Origin: Belnapia moabensis DSM 16746
GTDB taxonomy: Bacteria; Pseudomonadota; Alphaproteobacteria; Acetobacterales; Acetobacteraceae
NCBI RefSeq assembly: GCF_000745835.1
Contig: NZ_JQKB01000009.1
Coordinates: forward strand, 62,001 to 126,000
Reading direction: 5' to 3'
DNA: 64,000 bases
Under the pieces are notes generated by a model. The model did no database searches. It was given only the letters and a program-made list of their open reading frames with translations, and was not told the DNA's origin. Shown here one piece after another: positions 9,189 to 18,878 of this stretch. The position numbers and the translations under genes were made by a program. Numbering within the stretch: the stretch's first letter is position 1; each line of letters opens with the position of its first letter.

Positions 9189-10835
9189 ATGACCCACGCC
9201 ACGACCCCCGCCGAGGACCTCATCCTCGGCCTCACCCGGGTTGTCGATCTGCCCGGCATCACCGCCTCCACCGGCTTGCCGATCAGCCCGGACGACATCA
9301 CGGCGATCATCCGCGAGGCGGAGCGCTATGCGCGGGAGGTGCTCTGGCCGCATGCCCAGGCGGCCGACCGGCACGGCGCGGTCTACGAGAATGGCGTGGT
9401 CCGCGTGCCGCCCTCCTATCACGAGGCCTATAGGGGCTGGATCGATGGCGGCTGGCAGGGCCTCGCCGCCCCTGCGGAGGTGAACGGCATCCCCGTCGGC
9501 GGGCAGGAGCTGCCCCAGGCGCTGTGGATGGCGGTCTCGGAACTGGTCACGAGCGGCGACATGGCCTTCAGCCTCTGCCCTCTGCTGACCGGCGGCGCCA
9601 TCGAGGCGCTGGTCCGCTTCGCCAGCCCCGCCCAGCAGGAGGCGTGGCTGCCGAAGCTGGTCTCCGGCGAATGGACCGGAACCATGTGCCTGACCGAGCC
9701 CCAGGCCGGCAGCGACCTCTCCCAGGTCCGCACCAAGGCGGAGCCGGACGGTACCGGCGGTTACAAGGTCACCGGCCAGAAGATCTACATCACCTTCGGC
9801 GATCACGACCTGACGCCGAATACCCTCCACTTGGTCCTCGCCCGGCTGCCCGATGCGCCACCCGGCACCAAGGGCATTAGCCTCTTCGCCGCGCCCAAGG
9901 TGCTGCCGGACGGGCGGGCCAACGCGCTCCGCTGCGGCGGCATCGAGAAGAAGCTCGGCATCCATGCCGCGCCGACCTGCGTCATGCTTTTCGAGGGCGC
10001 CGAGGCGCAGATGGTGGGCGAGCCCAATCGCGGGCTCAACGCCATGTTTGCGATGATGAACGCCGCACGGCTCGGCGTCGGCGTCGAGGGTGTGGCCCAG
10101 GGTGCCCGGGCGCTGGCCCTGGCAGAAGCCTATGCCGCCGACCGCATCCAGGGCGGCGGGCCGATCAGCCGCCACCCGGATGTCGCCCGGATGCTGGCCG
10201 AGATGCGCGCCATCACCCTGGCCGGCCGGTTGCTGGCACTCGAGGCCGGGGCGGCACTCGACCGCGCGCGCCTCGCCGGCGCCAGCGAGGCACGCGTCGC
10301 GCTGCTGACCCCGATCGTGAAGTCCTGGTGCACCGATCGCGGCGTCGATGTCGCCTCGCTCGGTATCCAGGTCCATGGCGGCATGGGCTTCGTCGAGGAT
10401 ACCGGCGCCGCCCAGGTGCTGCGCGATGTCCGCATTGCCCCGATCTACGAGGGCACCAACGGCATCCAGGCCATCGACCTCGTCACCCGCAAGCTGTTCC
10501 GCGATGGCGGGGCGGAGATGACCGCCGTCATCGCCGAGATCCGTGCCGCCGACCCTCGCCTTGCGGAGGCTGCCACCGCCTTGGAGCGGGCGACGGCCTG
10601 GATGCTCGACCGCGGCCAGCGCGACCCGGCCGCGGCCCAGGCCTCAGCCGCCGCTTATCTGGATGCCGCCGGCTGGACCATGGGGGGCTGGATGCTGGCC
10701 CGTGCTGCCGCAGCCGATGAGCGCTATGCCCCGATCTGCGCCTTCTACCTGGCCCGGTTGCTGCCCCGCGCGGCCGCCCGGCTGGCGGAGATCGAGGCGG
10801 CCGACAGCCTGCTCGCCCTGCTTCCCGCCGCGTGA
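9189..10835 (+). CDS. Acyl-CoA dehydrogenase (DmdC-like long form)
   Basis: A 548-aa FAD enzyme of the long acyl-CoA dehydrogenase subfamily that includes 3-methylmercaptopropionyl-CoA dehydrogenase DmdC. Visible are MCLTEPQAGSDLSQVRTKA, TGQKIYITFGDHD, IQVHGGMGFVEDTGAAQVLRD and the catalytic-base region IYEGTNGIQAIDLVTRKL. A C-terminal helical extension is typical of this subfamily. It introduces an alpha-beta double bond into an acyl-CoA. ATG 9189 lies after a GGGGAGAG site. It is upstream of, but separated from, the carotenoid operon. The substrate is not determinable. Confidence 0.85.
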   Translation: MTHATTPAEDLILGLTRVVDLPGITASTGLPISPDDITAIIREAERYAREVLWPHAQAADRHGAVYENGVVRVPPSYHEAYRGWIDGGWQGLAAPAEVNGIPVGGQELPQALWMAVSELVTSGDMAFSLCPLLTGGAIEALVRFASPAQQEAWLPKLVSGEWTGTMCLTEPQAGSDLSQVRTKAEPDGTGGYKVTGQKIYITFGDHDLTPNTLHLVLARLPDAPPGTKGISLFAAPKVLPDGRANALRCGGIEKKLGIHAAPTCVMLFEGAEAQMVGEPNRGLNAMFAMMNAARLGVGVEGVAQGARALALAEAYAADRIQGGGPISRHPDVARMLAEMRAITLAGRLLALEAGAALDRARLAGASEARVALLTPIVKSWCTDRGVDVASLGIQVHGGMGFVEDTGAAQVLRDVRIAPIYEGTNGIQAIDLVTRKLFRDGGAEMTAVIAEIRAADPRLAEAATALERATAWMLDRGQRDPAAAQASAAAYLDAAGWTMGGWMLARAAAADERYAPICAFYLARLLPRAAARLAEIEAADSLLALLPAA

Positions 10836-10938
10836 CGCGGCCGGTGCTTTATTGCGCGCTCGGACCCTTGCGGAAGGCTGGTTGCACCGCATCTGGCCCA
10901 GGGCCGCTCCCTTCGTCTTGCCTGGATGACCGACGCGA

Positions 10939-12528
10939 ATGAATGCACCGCTTGCCGCCCCCGCCCTGCAGGCCTCGCGTCCGCGTATCGCCATTATCGG
11001 GGCCGGTCCGGGCGGGCTGGCGGCGGCCATGCTGCTGGCGGCGCAGGGCGCCCGCGTCACCCTGCATGAAAAGGATGAGGTGGTCGGCGGCCGCACCCGC
11101 ACGCTGACGACGGATGAGGGCTACCGCTTCGACCTCGGCCCCACCTTCTTCCTCTATCCCCGCATTCTCTCCGAGATCTTCTCGAGTTGTGGCGCCAGCC
11201 TTGAGGAGGAGGTGGCGCTCAAGCGCCTCGACCCGCAATACCGCCTGATCTTCGAGGGCAGCGAGACCATCGAGGCCACCTCCGACATCGCTAGGATGGA
11301 GGCCGAGATCGCCCGGCTAAACCCGGGCGATGCCGCCGGCCTCCGCCCCTTCTTTGCCGAGAATAAGCGGAAGCTCGAGGCCTTCCGCCCGGTACTGGAG
11401 AATGCCTTCGCCTCTCCGGCACGCTTCCTCTCGCCCGGCCTGCTGAAGAGCCTGCCGCTGATGCGGCCGCACCAGACCGTCGACCAGGACCTCGCGCGGT
11501 ACTTCAAAGACCCACGGGTGCGCCTCGCCTTCTCCTTCCAGACCAAGTATCTCGGGATGAGTCCCTTCCGGTGCCCGAGCCTCTTCACCATCCTCTCCTT
11601 CCTCGAATACGAGCATGGCGTCTTCCATCCCATCGGCGGATGCGGCGCTGTTTCCTCGGCGATGGCGCGCGTGGCGGAGCGGCTGGGCGTCGATATCCGC
11701 CTCGGCTCCGAGATCGAGCGCATCAGCTTTGATGGCCGCAAGGCGACCGGCGTCGAGATCGGCGGCACTCGCCAGGCTGCCGATGCAGTGGTGGTGAACG
11801 CCGATTTCGCCCATGCCATGCCGCGGCTGATCCCCGATGCGTTGCGCCGCCGCTGGCCGGACAAGCGCATCGCCAAGGCGCGCTATTCCTGCTCGACCTT
11901 CATGCTTTACCTGGGCGTCGAAGGGACATTCCCGGATCTCGCCCATCACACCATCCTGCTCGCCGAGGACTACCGCCGGAACATCGGCCAGATCGAGGCG
12001 GGCGAGATCCCCGACGTGCCGAGCCTCTACCTCCACCATCCCGGCAGGACCGACGACACCATGGCGCCGGCCGGCCATACCTCGCTCTACCTGCTCGTCC
12101 CGGTCCCCAACATGCGCGATGCCGAGGAGCACGGCTTCGACTGGGAGGCTGAGGCGCCGCGCTACCGCCGCCTCGCCCTCGACCGGCTGAAGCTGCTCGG
12201 CCTGCATGACCTCGAGAGTCGCATCCGCTATGAGCGCATGATCACGCCGCGCGAATGGCGCGATGAGTATGCGGTGGGCTTCGGCGCCACCTTCAACCTC
12301 TCGCACGATCTCGGCCAGATGCTCTGCTTCCGGCCGCGCAACCGCTTCGAGGGGGTGGAGGGCGTCTATCTGGTCGGCGGCGGTACGCATCCGGGCAGCG
12401 GGCTGCCGGTAATCTACGAAGGTGCGCGCATCAGCTCCGGACTGCTGGCGCGCGATCTCGGCCTGGGGGCCGTGCCGCAAGGCACCGGCTTCGCCGAGAT
12501 CGCGCCCAGCTACCAGACCGCGCGCTAA
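10939..12528 (+). CDS. CrtI/CrtN-family carotenoid desaturase or oxidase, first copy
   Basis: A 529-aa FAD-dependent phytoene-desaturase-family protein. The N-terminal dinucleotide-binding motif is IIGAGPGGLAAAMLLAAQG followed by the substrate-entrance region EGYRFDLGPTFFLYP. The C-terminal FAD-contact motif is GVYLVGGGTHPGSGLPVIYE. It is the first gene of a seven-gene run ending at 20205. Because the run also encodes squalene synthesis, it probably acts on a C30 backbone (CrtN- or CrtP-like) rather than C40 phytoene. Which of the two CrtI-like proteins desaturates and which oxidises the end groups cannot be told by eye. Confidence 0.8.
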   Translation: MNAPLAAPALQASRPRIAIIGAGPGGLAAAMLLAAQGARVTLHEKDEVVGGRTRTLTTDEGYRFDLGPTFFLYPRILSEIFSSCGASLEEEVALKRLDPQYRLIFEGSETIEATSDIARMEAEIARLNPGDAAGLRPFFAENKRKLEAFRPVLENAFASPARFLSPGLLKSLPLMRPHQTVDQDLARYFKDPRVRLAFSFQTKYLGMSPFRCPSLFTILSFLEYEHGVFHPIGGCGAVSSAMARVAERLGVDIRLGSEIERISFDGRKATGVEIGGTRQAADAVVVNADFAHAMPRLIPDALRRRWPDKRIAKARYSCSTFMLYLGVEGTFPDLAHHTILLAEDYRRNIGQIEAGEIPDVPSLYLHHPGRTDDTMAPAGHTSLYLLVPVPNMRDAEEHGFDWEAEAPRYRRLALDRLKLLGLHDLESRIRYERMITPREWRDEYAVGFGATFNLSHDLGQMLCFRPRNRFEGVEGVYLVGGGTHPGSGLPVIYEGARISSGLLARDLGLGAVPQGTGFAEIAPSYQTAR

Positions 12529-12550
12529 GAACAGGGAAGGAAGACCAGCC

Positions 12551-14152
12551 ATGGTCTCGCATGTTGTGGTGGTGGGCGGTGGCCTCGGCGGGCTTGCGGC
12601 GGCGGCGGTGTCGGCGGCGCGCGGCCACAAGGTGACGCTGCTCGACAAGAATCCCTGGCTCGGCGGCAAGGCCGCGGTGCTGAACCTGCCCGATCCGGAG
12701 CGCCCTGGCAGCAACCAAGGCTTCCGCTTCGACATGGGCCCGACGATCCTGACCGTGCCGCGCGTCCTCCGCCGCATCTTCGCCGAGGCCGGGCGCGACC
12801 AGGCGCAGGACCTGCCGCTGATCCGGCTCGACCCGCAATGGCGCTGCTTCTTCGAGGACGGCACGCGGATCGACCTGATCGAGGACGTGGCGAAGATGGC
12901 TGCCGCCATGGACGCCTTCGCCCCGGGCACCGGCCAGGGCGCCGGCTACCAGCGTTTCCAGGCCGAGGCACGGCGGCTGCACGAGATTTCGGAGAAGTTC
13001 TTCTTCTGGAAGTCGGTCGAGGGCCTCTCCGACACCATCGACCTGAAATCCAATTTCGACCCGAACACCATGCGCGACGTGCTGGCGCTGCGCATGGGCA
13101 AGCGGGTGGCGAATGTCATCCGCGGCCATGTGCCGGATGCCCGCCTCGCCCAGATGCTCGACCATTTCTGCCAGTATGTCGGCTCCAGCCCCTATCTGGC
13201 GCCGGCCGTGCTCTGCTCGATCGGCGACATGCAGGCGAGCGAAGGCATCTGGTATCCGAAGGGCGGCACCCGCGCCGTGGCCGAGGGGCTGGCCAACCTC
13301 GCCGCCTCGCTCGGCGCCGACCTTCGGCCGGGCGTCGAGGTGAGCGGCTTCGACATCGAGAACAACGCGGTGAAGGCCGTCCGCACCGCGGGCGGCGAGC
13401 GCATCGCGTGCGATGCCGTCATTTCCAACATGGACGCCATCCGCACCTATACCGAGCTGGTGGGCGGCCCCATCGGGCAGAAGGTGGCGAAGAAGGGCCA
13501 TGAGCCGGCCTGCTCGGGCGTCGTGCTCTATCTCGGCCTCAACAAGCGCTACGAGCACCTGGCGCATCACTGCTTCGTCTTCTCCCGCGATGCGGAGGAG
13601 GAGTTCGACGCCATCTACAAGCGCGGCATCCCGGCGGCGGACCCGACCGCCTATCTCGCCGCGCCATCCGGCACCGACCCGACGGTCGCGCCCGAGGGCG
13701 GCGAGGCTCTCTATGTGCTGGTCCACACGCCCTGGCTCCGCCCCAGCCATGACTGGTCCAAGATGTTCGCCCCTTACCGGCAGACCATCCTCGACAAGCT
13801 GAAGCGCACCGTGGGGATGGAAGATATCGAGGAGCGCATCGTCACCGAGAGCGCGCTCACCCCGGTCGACATCCATGAGCGCTACAAGGTCCTCAACGGC
13901 GCCATCTACGGGCTTGCCAGCCACGGCGCCTGGCTCGGCGCCTTCAAGCCGGGTAATCGCTCGAAGCGCATCAAGGGCCTCTACCTCGCCGGCGGCGCCG
14001 CCCATCCGGGGCCGGGCATGCCGATGGTGATGATGAGCGGCTGGATCGCCGCCGACAGCCTCGACCAGGATCTCGGCGGGCGCGGCATGAGCGCGGCGGC
14101 GCGGGAGGCCGGCTTGCCGGACGCCTTCCGCATGCCGCTCGCCGCCGAATGA
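12551..14152 (+). CDS. CrtI/CrtN-family carotenoid desaturase or oxidase, second copy
   Basis: A 533-aa paralogue of the preceding gene, starting 22 nt after it with a GGAAGGAAG ribosome site. It has the FAD motif VVVGGGLGGLAAAAVSA, the entrance motif GFRFDMGPTILTVPRVLRR and the C-terminal LYLAGGAAHPGPGMPMVMM. The long RFDMGPT...PKGGTRAVAEGL layout is typical of diapophytoene/phytoene desaturases. Its stop overlaps the acyltransferase start (ATGA), so translation is coupled. It likely acts with its neighbour on a C30 polyene; the division of labour is unknown. Confidence 0.8.
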   Translation: MVSHVVVVGGGLGGLAAAAVSAARGHKVTLLDKNPWLGGKAAVLNLPDPERPGSNQGFRFDMGPTILTVPRVLRRIFAEAGRDQAQDLPLIRLDPQWRCFFEDGTRIDLIEDVAKMAAAMDAFAPGTGQGAGYQRFQAEARRLHEISEKFFFWKSVEGLSDTIDLKSNFDPNTMRDVLALRMGKRVANVIRGHVPDARLAQMLDHFCQYVGSSPYLAPAVLCSIGDMQASEGIWYPKGGTRAVAEGLANLAASLGADLRPGVEVSGFDIENNAVKAVRTAGGERIACDAVISNMDAIRTYTELVGGPIGQKVAKKGHEPACSGVVLYLGLNKRYEHLAHHCFVFSRDAEEEFDAIYKRGIPAADPTAYLAAPSGTDPTVAPEGGEALYVLVHTPWLRPSHDWSKMFAPYRQTILDKLKRTVGMEDIEERIVTESALTPVDIHERYKVLNGAIYGLASHGAWLGAFKPGNRSKRIKGLYLAGGAAHPGPGMPMVMMSGWIAADSLDQDLGGRGMSAAAREAGLPDAFRMPLAAE

Positions 14153-14946
14153 CCCAGTCCGGGCCGGCGGAACTCTTTTCGCCGGCCCGCTTCGCCTTCT
14201 TCCGCTTCATCTTCTTCCGCCATGCGCAGCGGCGGCTGCGGGCGGTGCGGCTCGCCAACTGGGGCGCACCGCGGCCGGGGGAGGGGGAGGGCCCGCTGGT
14301 CATCTATGCCAATCACCCCTCCTGGTGGGACGGCGTGGCCTTCATGCTTCTCTCGACCGAGTTGCTGCCCGGCCGGCGCATGTTCATCCCGATGGAGGCG
14401 GAGGCGCTGTCGCGCTACGGCTTCATGCGCCGCCTTGGCGTCTTCGGCGTCGAGCAGCAATCCGCCCGCGGCGCCGTCGCCTTCCTCCGCACCGCACAGT
14501 CGGTGCTGGCCGATCCCGATCATATGCTCTGGATGAACGCTCCCGGCCGCTTCTGCGACGTGCGCGAGCGCCCGGTCCCCATCGCCCCCGGCCTCACCCG
14601 CCTGGCCGAGCTGGCGCCGGAGGCCCGCTTCATTCCTCTCGCCCTCGAATACCCTTTCTGGACCGAGGCGATGCCGGAGATGCTCGCCGCATTCGGCCCG
14701 CCAATCCCGGCAGCGGAGCTGGCCGTCCTCGACCGCGAGGCGCGCAGCCAACGCCTACGCACCGGGTTGGAATCGGTGATGGATCGCCTCGCCGAGGATG
14801 CCATCGCCCGCGATCCCGGCCGTTTCCGGGTGGTGCTGGAGGGGAGGGCAGGGATGGGCGGCATCTATCAGGGCTGGCGGCAGGCCAGGGCGGCGCTGCG
14901 CGGCGAGGCCTTCGACCCCCGCCACGACCCGCGGGCCGGGGGCTGA
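14149..14946 (+). CDS. PlsC-type acyltransferase, CrtO-like role proposed
   Basis: A 265-aa 1-acylglycerol-3-phosphate-acyltransferase-fold protein with the catalytic HPSWWD motif (H56-x4-D61) after a hydrophobic N-terminus. It is embedded by ATGA overlap between a CrtI-like gene and a glycosyltransferase gene. By analogy with the acyltransferase of the staphyloxanthin pathway it may acylate a sugar on the carotenoid, but it is not a close CrtO homologue that I can verify. A role in lipid remodelling is the alternative. Confidence 0.72.
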   Translation: MTQSGPAELFSPARFAFFRFIFFRHAQRRLRAVRLANWGAPRPGEGEGPLVIYANHPSWWDGVAFMLLSTELLPGRRMFIPMEAEALSRYGFMRRLGVFGVEQQSARGAVAFLRTAQSVLADPDHMLWMNAPGRFCDVRERPVPIAPGLTRLAELAPEARFIPLALEYPFWTEAMPEMLAAFGPPIPAAELAVLDREARSQRLRTGLESVMDRLAEDAIARDPGRFRVVLEGRAGMGGIYQGWRQARAALRGEAFDPRHDPRAGG

Positions 14947-14951
14947 GCGCG

Positions 14952-16052
14952 ATGCTGCTCGCCTGGATCGCCCTCGGCCTCGCCGCCCTGCCGGCGCTGT
15001 TCGGCGTGCTGAATCTCTGGCTGCTGCCGCGCCTGCGGGCGCCCCGGGGCGAGCAGGATGGGCTGGTTTCCATCCTCATCCCTGCCCGCGACGAGGCGGC
15101 CAATATCGAGGCCTGCCTCCGCGCCGCTTTGGCCAGCCGCGGCGTCGCCGTCGAGGCGGTGGTGATGGACGATGCCAGCCGCGACGGCACCGGGGAGATC
15201 GTCGCCCGCCTCGCCGAGGCCGACCCGCGCATCCGCCTAGTCGAGGCGCCGCCCCTGCCACCGGACTGGACCGGCAAGGTCCATGCCTGCGCCCGCCTCG
15301 CCGAGGCCGCCCGCGGCACGCATCTGCTCTTCATCGACGCCGATGTCCGCCTCGCCCCGGACGCCGCCGCCGCCATGCTCGCCCATGGCCGCGCCCACCG
15401 CATCGCCATGCTGAGCGGCGTCCCCCGTCAGCTCATCGGCTCGCTCGGCGAGGCGTTGACCGTCCCCGCCATCAACCTGCTGCTGCTTGGCTACCTGCCC
15501 GCGGTCGGCCGCGCCTTCACCCACCGGGCCGACCTCGCCGCCGCCTGCGGCCAGCTCATCCTCTGCGATCGCGCCGTCTATGAGGCGGTGGGTGGCCATG
15601 GCGCCGTCCGCCATGTCCTGCATGACGGGCTGGCGCTCGCCCGCCGCTTCCGCGCCGAGGGCCACCGGACGGAGGTGGTGGACGGCGCCCCGCTCGCCAC
15701 CTGCCGCATGTATGGCGGCTTCGCCGAATCCTGGGCGGGCTTCGTCAAGAATGCGCGGGAGGGGATGGCGACGCCGATGGGCCTTCCCGTCTGGACGGTG
15801 CTGCTGTCCGGCGCCCATCTCTGGCCCTGGGCGCTGCTGCCGGCGCCCCCCGCCATCGCCGCCATTCTGCTGATGTTCGCCCTCCGCGCCGCCATCACTT
15901 GGCGGGCGCGGGAGCCCTGGTGGACCATCCCGCTCCACCCGCTGACCGTTCTGGTCGCGCTGGCAATCCAGTGGACGGCGCTGATCCGATGGCTTCTCGG
16001 TCGACCGGCGGGCTGGAAAGGCCGCGCATATCCAGCCACAAAGGCGGCATGA
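14952..16052 (+). CDS. GT2 glycosyltransferase, CrtQ/HpnB-like
   Basis: A 366-aa membrane-anchored family 2 glycosyltransferase. Residues 1-25 form an N-terminal membrane helix. The GT-A domain has SILIPARDEAAN, the VVMDDASRDGTG nucleotide-sugar motif and the DAD metal motif at 129-131 (LLFIDADVRLAP). PPDWTGKVHAC is shared with CrtQ and HpnB types. Two to three C-terminal helices follow (about 285-345). In the carotenoid operon it most likely glycosylates a carboxylated or hydroxylated C30 carotenoid. ATG 14952 lies five bases after the acyltransferase stop, and its own stop overlaps the next start (ATGA). Confidence 0.8.
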   Translation: MLLAWIALGLAALPALFGVLNLWLLPRLRAPRGEQDGLVSILIPARDEAANIEACLRAALASRGVAVEAVVMDDASRDGTGEIVARLAEADPRIRLVEAPPLPPDWTGKVHACARLAEAARGTHLLFIDADVRLAPDAAAAMLAHGRAHRIAMLSGVPRQLIGSLGEALTVPAINLLLLGYLPAVGRAFTHRADLAAACGQLILCDRAVYEAVGGHGAVRHVLHDGLALARRFRAEGHRTEVVDGAPLATCRMYGGFAESWAGFVKNAREGMATPMGLPVWTVLLSGAHLWPWALLPAPPAIAAILLMFALRAAITWRAREPWWTIPLHPLTVLVALAIQWTALIRWLLGRPAGWKGRAYPATKAA

Positions 16053-17662
16053 GCAGCGCCGCCAGCATCGCCGTCACCCCGAACCGGGACCACGACACCG
16101 AGAATTTCCCGACCGCGTCGCTGCTGCTCGCCAGGACAGCGCGGGCGCAGGTGATGGCCTTCTACCGCTTCGTCCGCACCGCCGACGACATCGCCGACAG
16201 CGCCGAATTGCCCGCCGTGGAGAAGCTAGCCCGGCTCGACGCCATGGAGCGGAGCCTCGACGACCCCTCGATCCCGCTGAACCGGCTCGGGGTCGGCACG
16301 GCGGAGGCGCGGCTGATGCTCTCCGCCTTCCGCCAGGACGCCACCTGCACCCGCTACGAGGACTGGGCCGCGCTGGAGGATTACTGCCGCCGCTCTGCAG
16401 ACCCTGTCGGGCGGATGCTGCTCCGCCTTCACGGCGATGGTGACAACCATGAGGCCAATGCCGCCGCTGATGGGCTCTGCACCGCCCTCCAAGTGCTGAA
16501 CCACCTGCAGGACTTGGTGCCTGACCGCGACCAGCTGGATCGCATCTACCTGCCTCGGTCCTGGATGGACCTCGCCGGTGGCGAGGCCGCCTTCTTCGAC
16601 CCTGCCAACGCTGCCCGACGGCGCGAGGTGCTCGACGCCGCCCTCGATCGCGTCCAGGAGCAACTCGACCGCGCTGCAGCCCTCCCACGCCTGCTCCGCG
16701 CCCGCCGCCTCGCCTGGCAGAGCACCGTGACCATTGCGCTGGCCCGGCGCCTGCTCGCACGCCTCCGTGCCGCCGACCCGGTGCTCGGTCGCGTGGCGCT
16801 GGGCAAGGCCGATTTCGCCCGCGCCTTCGCCGCCGCGCCCTTGCTCGGCCCGCGCGACGCACCGATCGTCGCAAGCCGCGTCTCCCGCGCCGGCTCCTCC
16901 TTCGCCCGCGGCATGGCAGCGCTGAAGGGCGAGCGCCGCCGCGCCCTTTGGGCCGTCTATGCCTTCTGCCGCGCCGTGGACGACATCGCCGACGGTGCCA
17001 TGCCCGAGGCCGAGAAGCGCCGCTTTCTCGCCGATTGGCGCCGCAAGCTGGAGCGGCCAGACTGCGTCCTTTCTCGCGAACTGGCATGGGCTCGCGCCGC
17101 CTACGCCGTTCCGCTCGAGGAATGCGAGGCGATGATCGCCGGCATGGAAACCGACTCTTCCGACCGCCTTCGCCTGCAGACCGAGGCCGATCTCGATCTC
17201 TACTGCCGCCGCGTCGCCGGCAGCGTCGGCGCGATGAGCGTGCGCATCTTCGGTGCGCCGGAGGCGGAGGGCTTCGGCCTGGCGCTGGGCCACACCTTCC
17301 AGCTCACCAACATCCTCCGCGACGTGGACGAGGATGCGGCACGCGACCGGGTCTACATCCCGCTCGACCTGCTCGCCGCCGAGGGCATCCCGGACGGGCC
17401 GGCCGAGGGGATCATCCGCCACCCCCGCTTCGCCGCCATCTGCGCCCGCCTCGGCGAGCGGACGCAGGCCGGCTTCACCCGTGCCGAGCAGGACATCCGC
17501 CAATACAGCCCCGTCGCCCTCCGCCCCGCCGCCGTCATGGCCTGGGGCTATCGCCGCCTGCTGGACCGCCTCGTCGCCCGCGGTTGGGAAGGCGCACGGC
17601 CGCGCCCGCGCCTTACCAAGGGCGAGAAGCTGCGTATGGCCTGGATGGCGCTCGGCCGCTGA
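16049..17662 (+). CDS. HpnC-HpnD fusion: presqualene/hydroxysqualene synthase
   Basis: A 537-aa protein that joins two trans-isoprenyl diphosphate synthase domains normally encoded by separate genes. Residues 12-275 are HpnC-like (hydroxysqualene synthase): ENFPTASLLLARTARAQ, the Asp-rich DDIAD at 46-50 and the second site QDLVPDRDQLDRIYLP. Residues 276-537 are HpnD-like (presqualene diphosphate synthase): SSFARGM, DDIAD at 311-315 and LTNILRDVDEDAARDRVYIP at 419-438. Both halves keep their Mg-binding Asp motifs, so both should be active. Together with HpnE downstream they convert farnesyl diphosphate to squalene. ATG 16049 overlaps the glycosyltransferase stop. No stop or frameshift lies between the halves. 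Confidence 0.88.
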   Translation: MSSAASIAVTPNRDHDTENFPTASLLLARTARAQVMAFYRFVRTADDIADSAELPAVEKLARLDAMERSLDDPSIPLNRLGVGTAEARLMLSAFRQDATCTRYEDWAALEDYCRRSADPVGRMLLRLHGDGDNHEANAAADGLCTALQVLNHLQDLVPDRDQLDRIYLPRSWMDLAGGEAAFFDPANAARRREVLDAALDRVQEQLDRAAALPRLLRARRLAWQSTVTIALARRLLARLRAADPVLGRVALGKADFARAFAAAPLLGPRDAPIVASRVSRAGSSFARGMAALKGERRRALWAVYAFCRAVDDIADGAMPEAEKRRFLADWRRKLERPDCVLSRELAWARAAYAVPLEECEAMIAGMETDSSDRLRLQTEADLDLYCRRVAGSVGAMSVRIFGAPEAEGFGLALGHTFQLTNILRDVDEDAARDRVYIPLDLLAAEGIPDGPAEGIIRHPRFAAICARLGERTQAGFTRAEQDIRQYSPVALRPAAVMAWGYRRLLDRLVARGWEGARPRPRLTKGEKLRMAWMALGR

Positions 17663-17663
17663 C

Positions 17664-18878
17664 ATGACCATCCATGTGATCGGCGCCGGCGTCGCCGGCC
17701 TTGCCGCCGCGCTGCGCCTCGCCGACCGGGGCTGTCAGGTCGTGCTGCACGAAGCCTCGCCCGGCGCCGGCGGCCGTGCCCGCGCCCTGCCGGACGGAAC
17801 CGATAACGGCACTCACGCCCTGCTCGGCGCCAACACCGCTGCCCTCGGCCTACTGAAGCGGGTCGGCGCGCTGGAGGGTTGGGTGGAGCCGGAGCCGGCA
17901 GGCCTGCCCGTGCTCGATCGGCGCGACGGTCGCGCCTTCCGCGTTGCCCTCTCGCCCTTCCATTGGCGCGACCCGTCGCTCCGGCCGCCCGGTGTCTCGG
18001 CGCGCTCCATGCTGGCGCTCACCCGCCTCGCCGCGCCCTGGGGCGACCGGCCGGTGGCCGAGGCCATGGCCGCCCACCCCGAATTCCATCGTGGCTTCGT
18101 CGATCCGCTGGTGATTGCGGCGCTGAACACGCCCTCCGTCGAGGCCTCCTCCCGCCGGCTCGGCGCCGTGCTGCGGCGGATGGGTGGGCCGGGGGCGACG
18201 CGGTTGCTGGTCGCCCGCTCCGGCCTTGGCCCCGATCTCGTCGCCCCGGCGCTGGCCACGCTGGAGGCCGCCGGCGCCGAGATCCGCTTCGGCGCCCGGC
18301 TGCGGCGGCTGGTGCAGCAGGGCGGCCGCCTTGCCGCCCTGGATTTCGGCGAGGATGCGGTGCGCCTCGGTCCCGGCGATGCCGCAGTACTGGCAACGCC
18401 GCCTTGGGAGAGCCTACGCCTCCTGCCTCATCTCCCGGCGCCCGAAGCCTATGCCCCGATCGTCAACCTGCACTACGCCCATCCCGGCTCCGGCCCGGTG
18501 CGCTTCCTCGGCCTGCTGGACGCGCTCTGCCAATGGGTGCTGGTGCGCCCGGCCGGTGTCAGCGTCACCGTCAGCGCCGGCGACGAGGCGGCACGGGAGG
18601 ACCAGGACAGCCTCGCCCGCCGCGCCTGGGCCGAGCTGCGCGAGGCGGCGCTCGCCTTCGGCCTCGCCGGCAACTGGCCCGAGGAGGCACCGCCCTGCCG
18701 CGTGGTAAAGGAGCGCCGCGCCACCCCACGCCATACCCCAGGGCCCCCGCCACGCCCGCCCCGCCTGCCGCTGCCGAATTTGGCGCTCGCCGGCGACTGG
18801 ACCGACCCTGTCCTCCCCGCCACCATCGAGGCCGCGACCCGCAGCGGCCAGGCCGCCGCCGATGCCCTCCGCGACTGA
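17664..18878 (+). CDS. hpnE: Hydroxysqualene dehydroxylase HpnE
   Basis: A 404-aa FAD amine-oxidase-fold protein. The N-terminus has VIGAGVAGLAAALRLADRG and GAGGRARAL; the C-terminus has the HpnE hallmark LAGDWTDPVLPATIEAATRS. It removes the hydroxyl of hydroxysqualene to give squalene, completing the HpnC-D-E route from farnesyl diphosphate. It begins one base after the HpnC-HpnD stop and overlaps the next gene by 17 nt. No squalene-hopene cyclase is in the window, which supports use of the squalene for carotenoid synthesis, though squalene could also feed hopanoids elsewhere. Confidence 0.87.
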   Translation: MTIHVIGAGVAGLAAALRLADRGCQVVLHEASPGAGGRARALPDGTDNGTHALLGANTAALGLLKRVGALEGWVEPEPAGLPVLDRRDGRAFRVALSPFHWRDPSLRPPGVSARSMLALTRLAAPWGDRPVAEAMAAHPEFHRGFVDPLVIAALNTPSVEASSRRLGAVLRRMGGPGATRLLVARSGLGPDLVAPALATLEAAGAEIRFGARLRRLVQQGGRLAALDFGEDAVRLGPGDAAVLATPPWESLRLLPHLPAPEAYAPIVNLHYAHPGSGPVRFLGLLDALCQWVLVRPAGVSVTVSAGDEAAREDQDSLARRAWAELREAALAFGLAGNWPEEAPPCRVVKERRATPRHTPGPPPRPPRLPLPNLALAGDWTDPVLPATIEAATRSGQAAADALRD

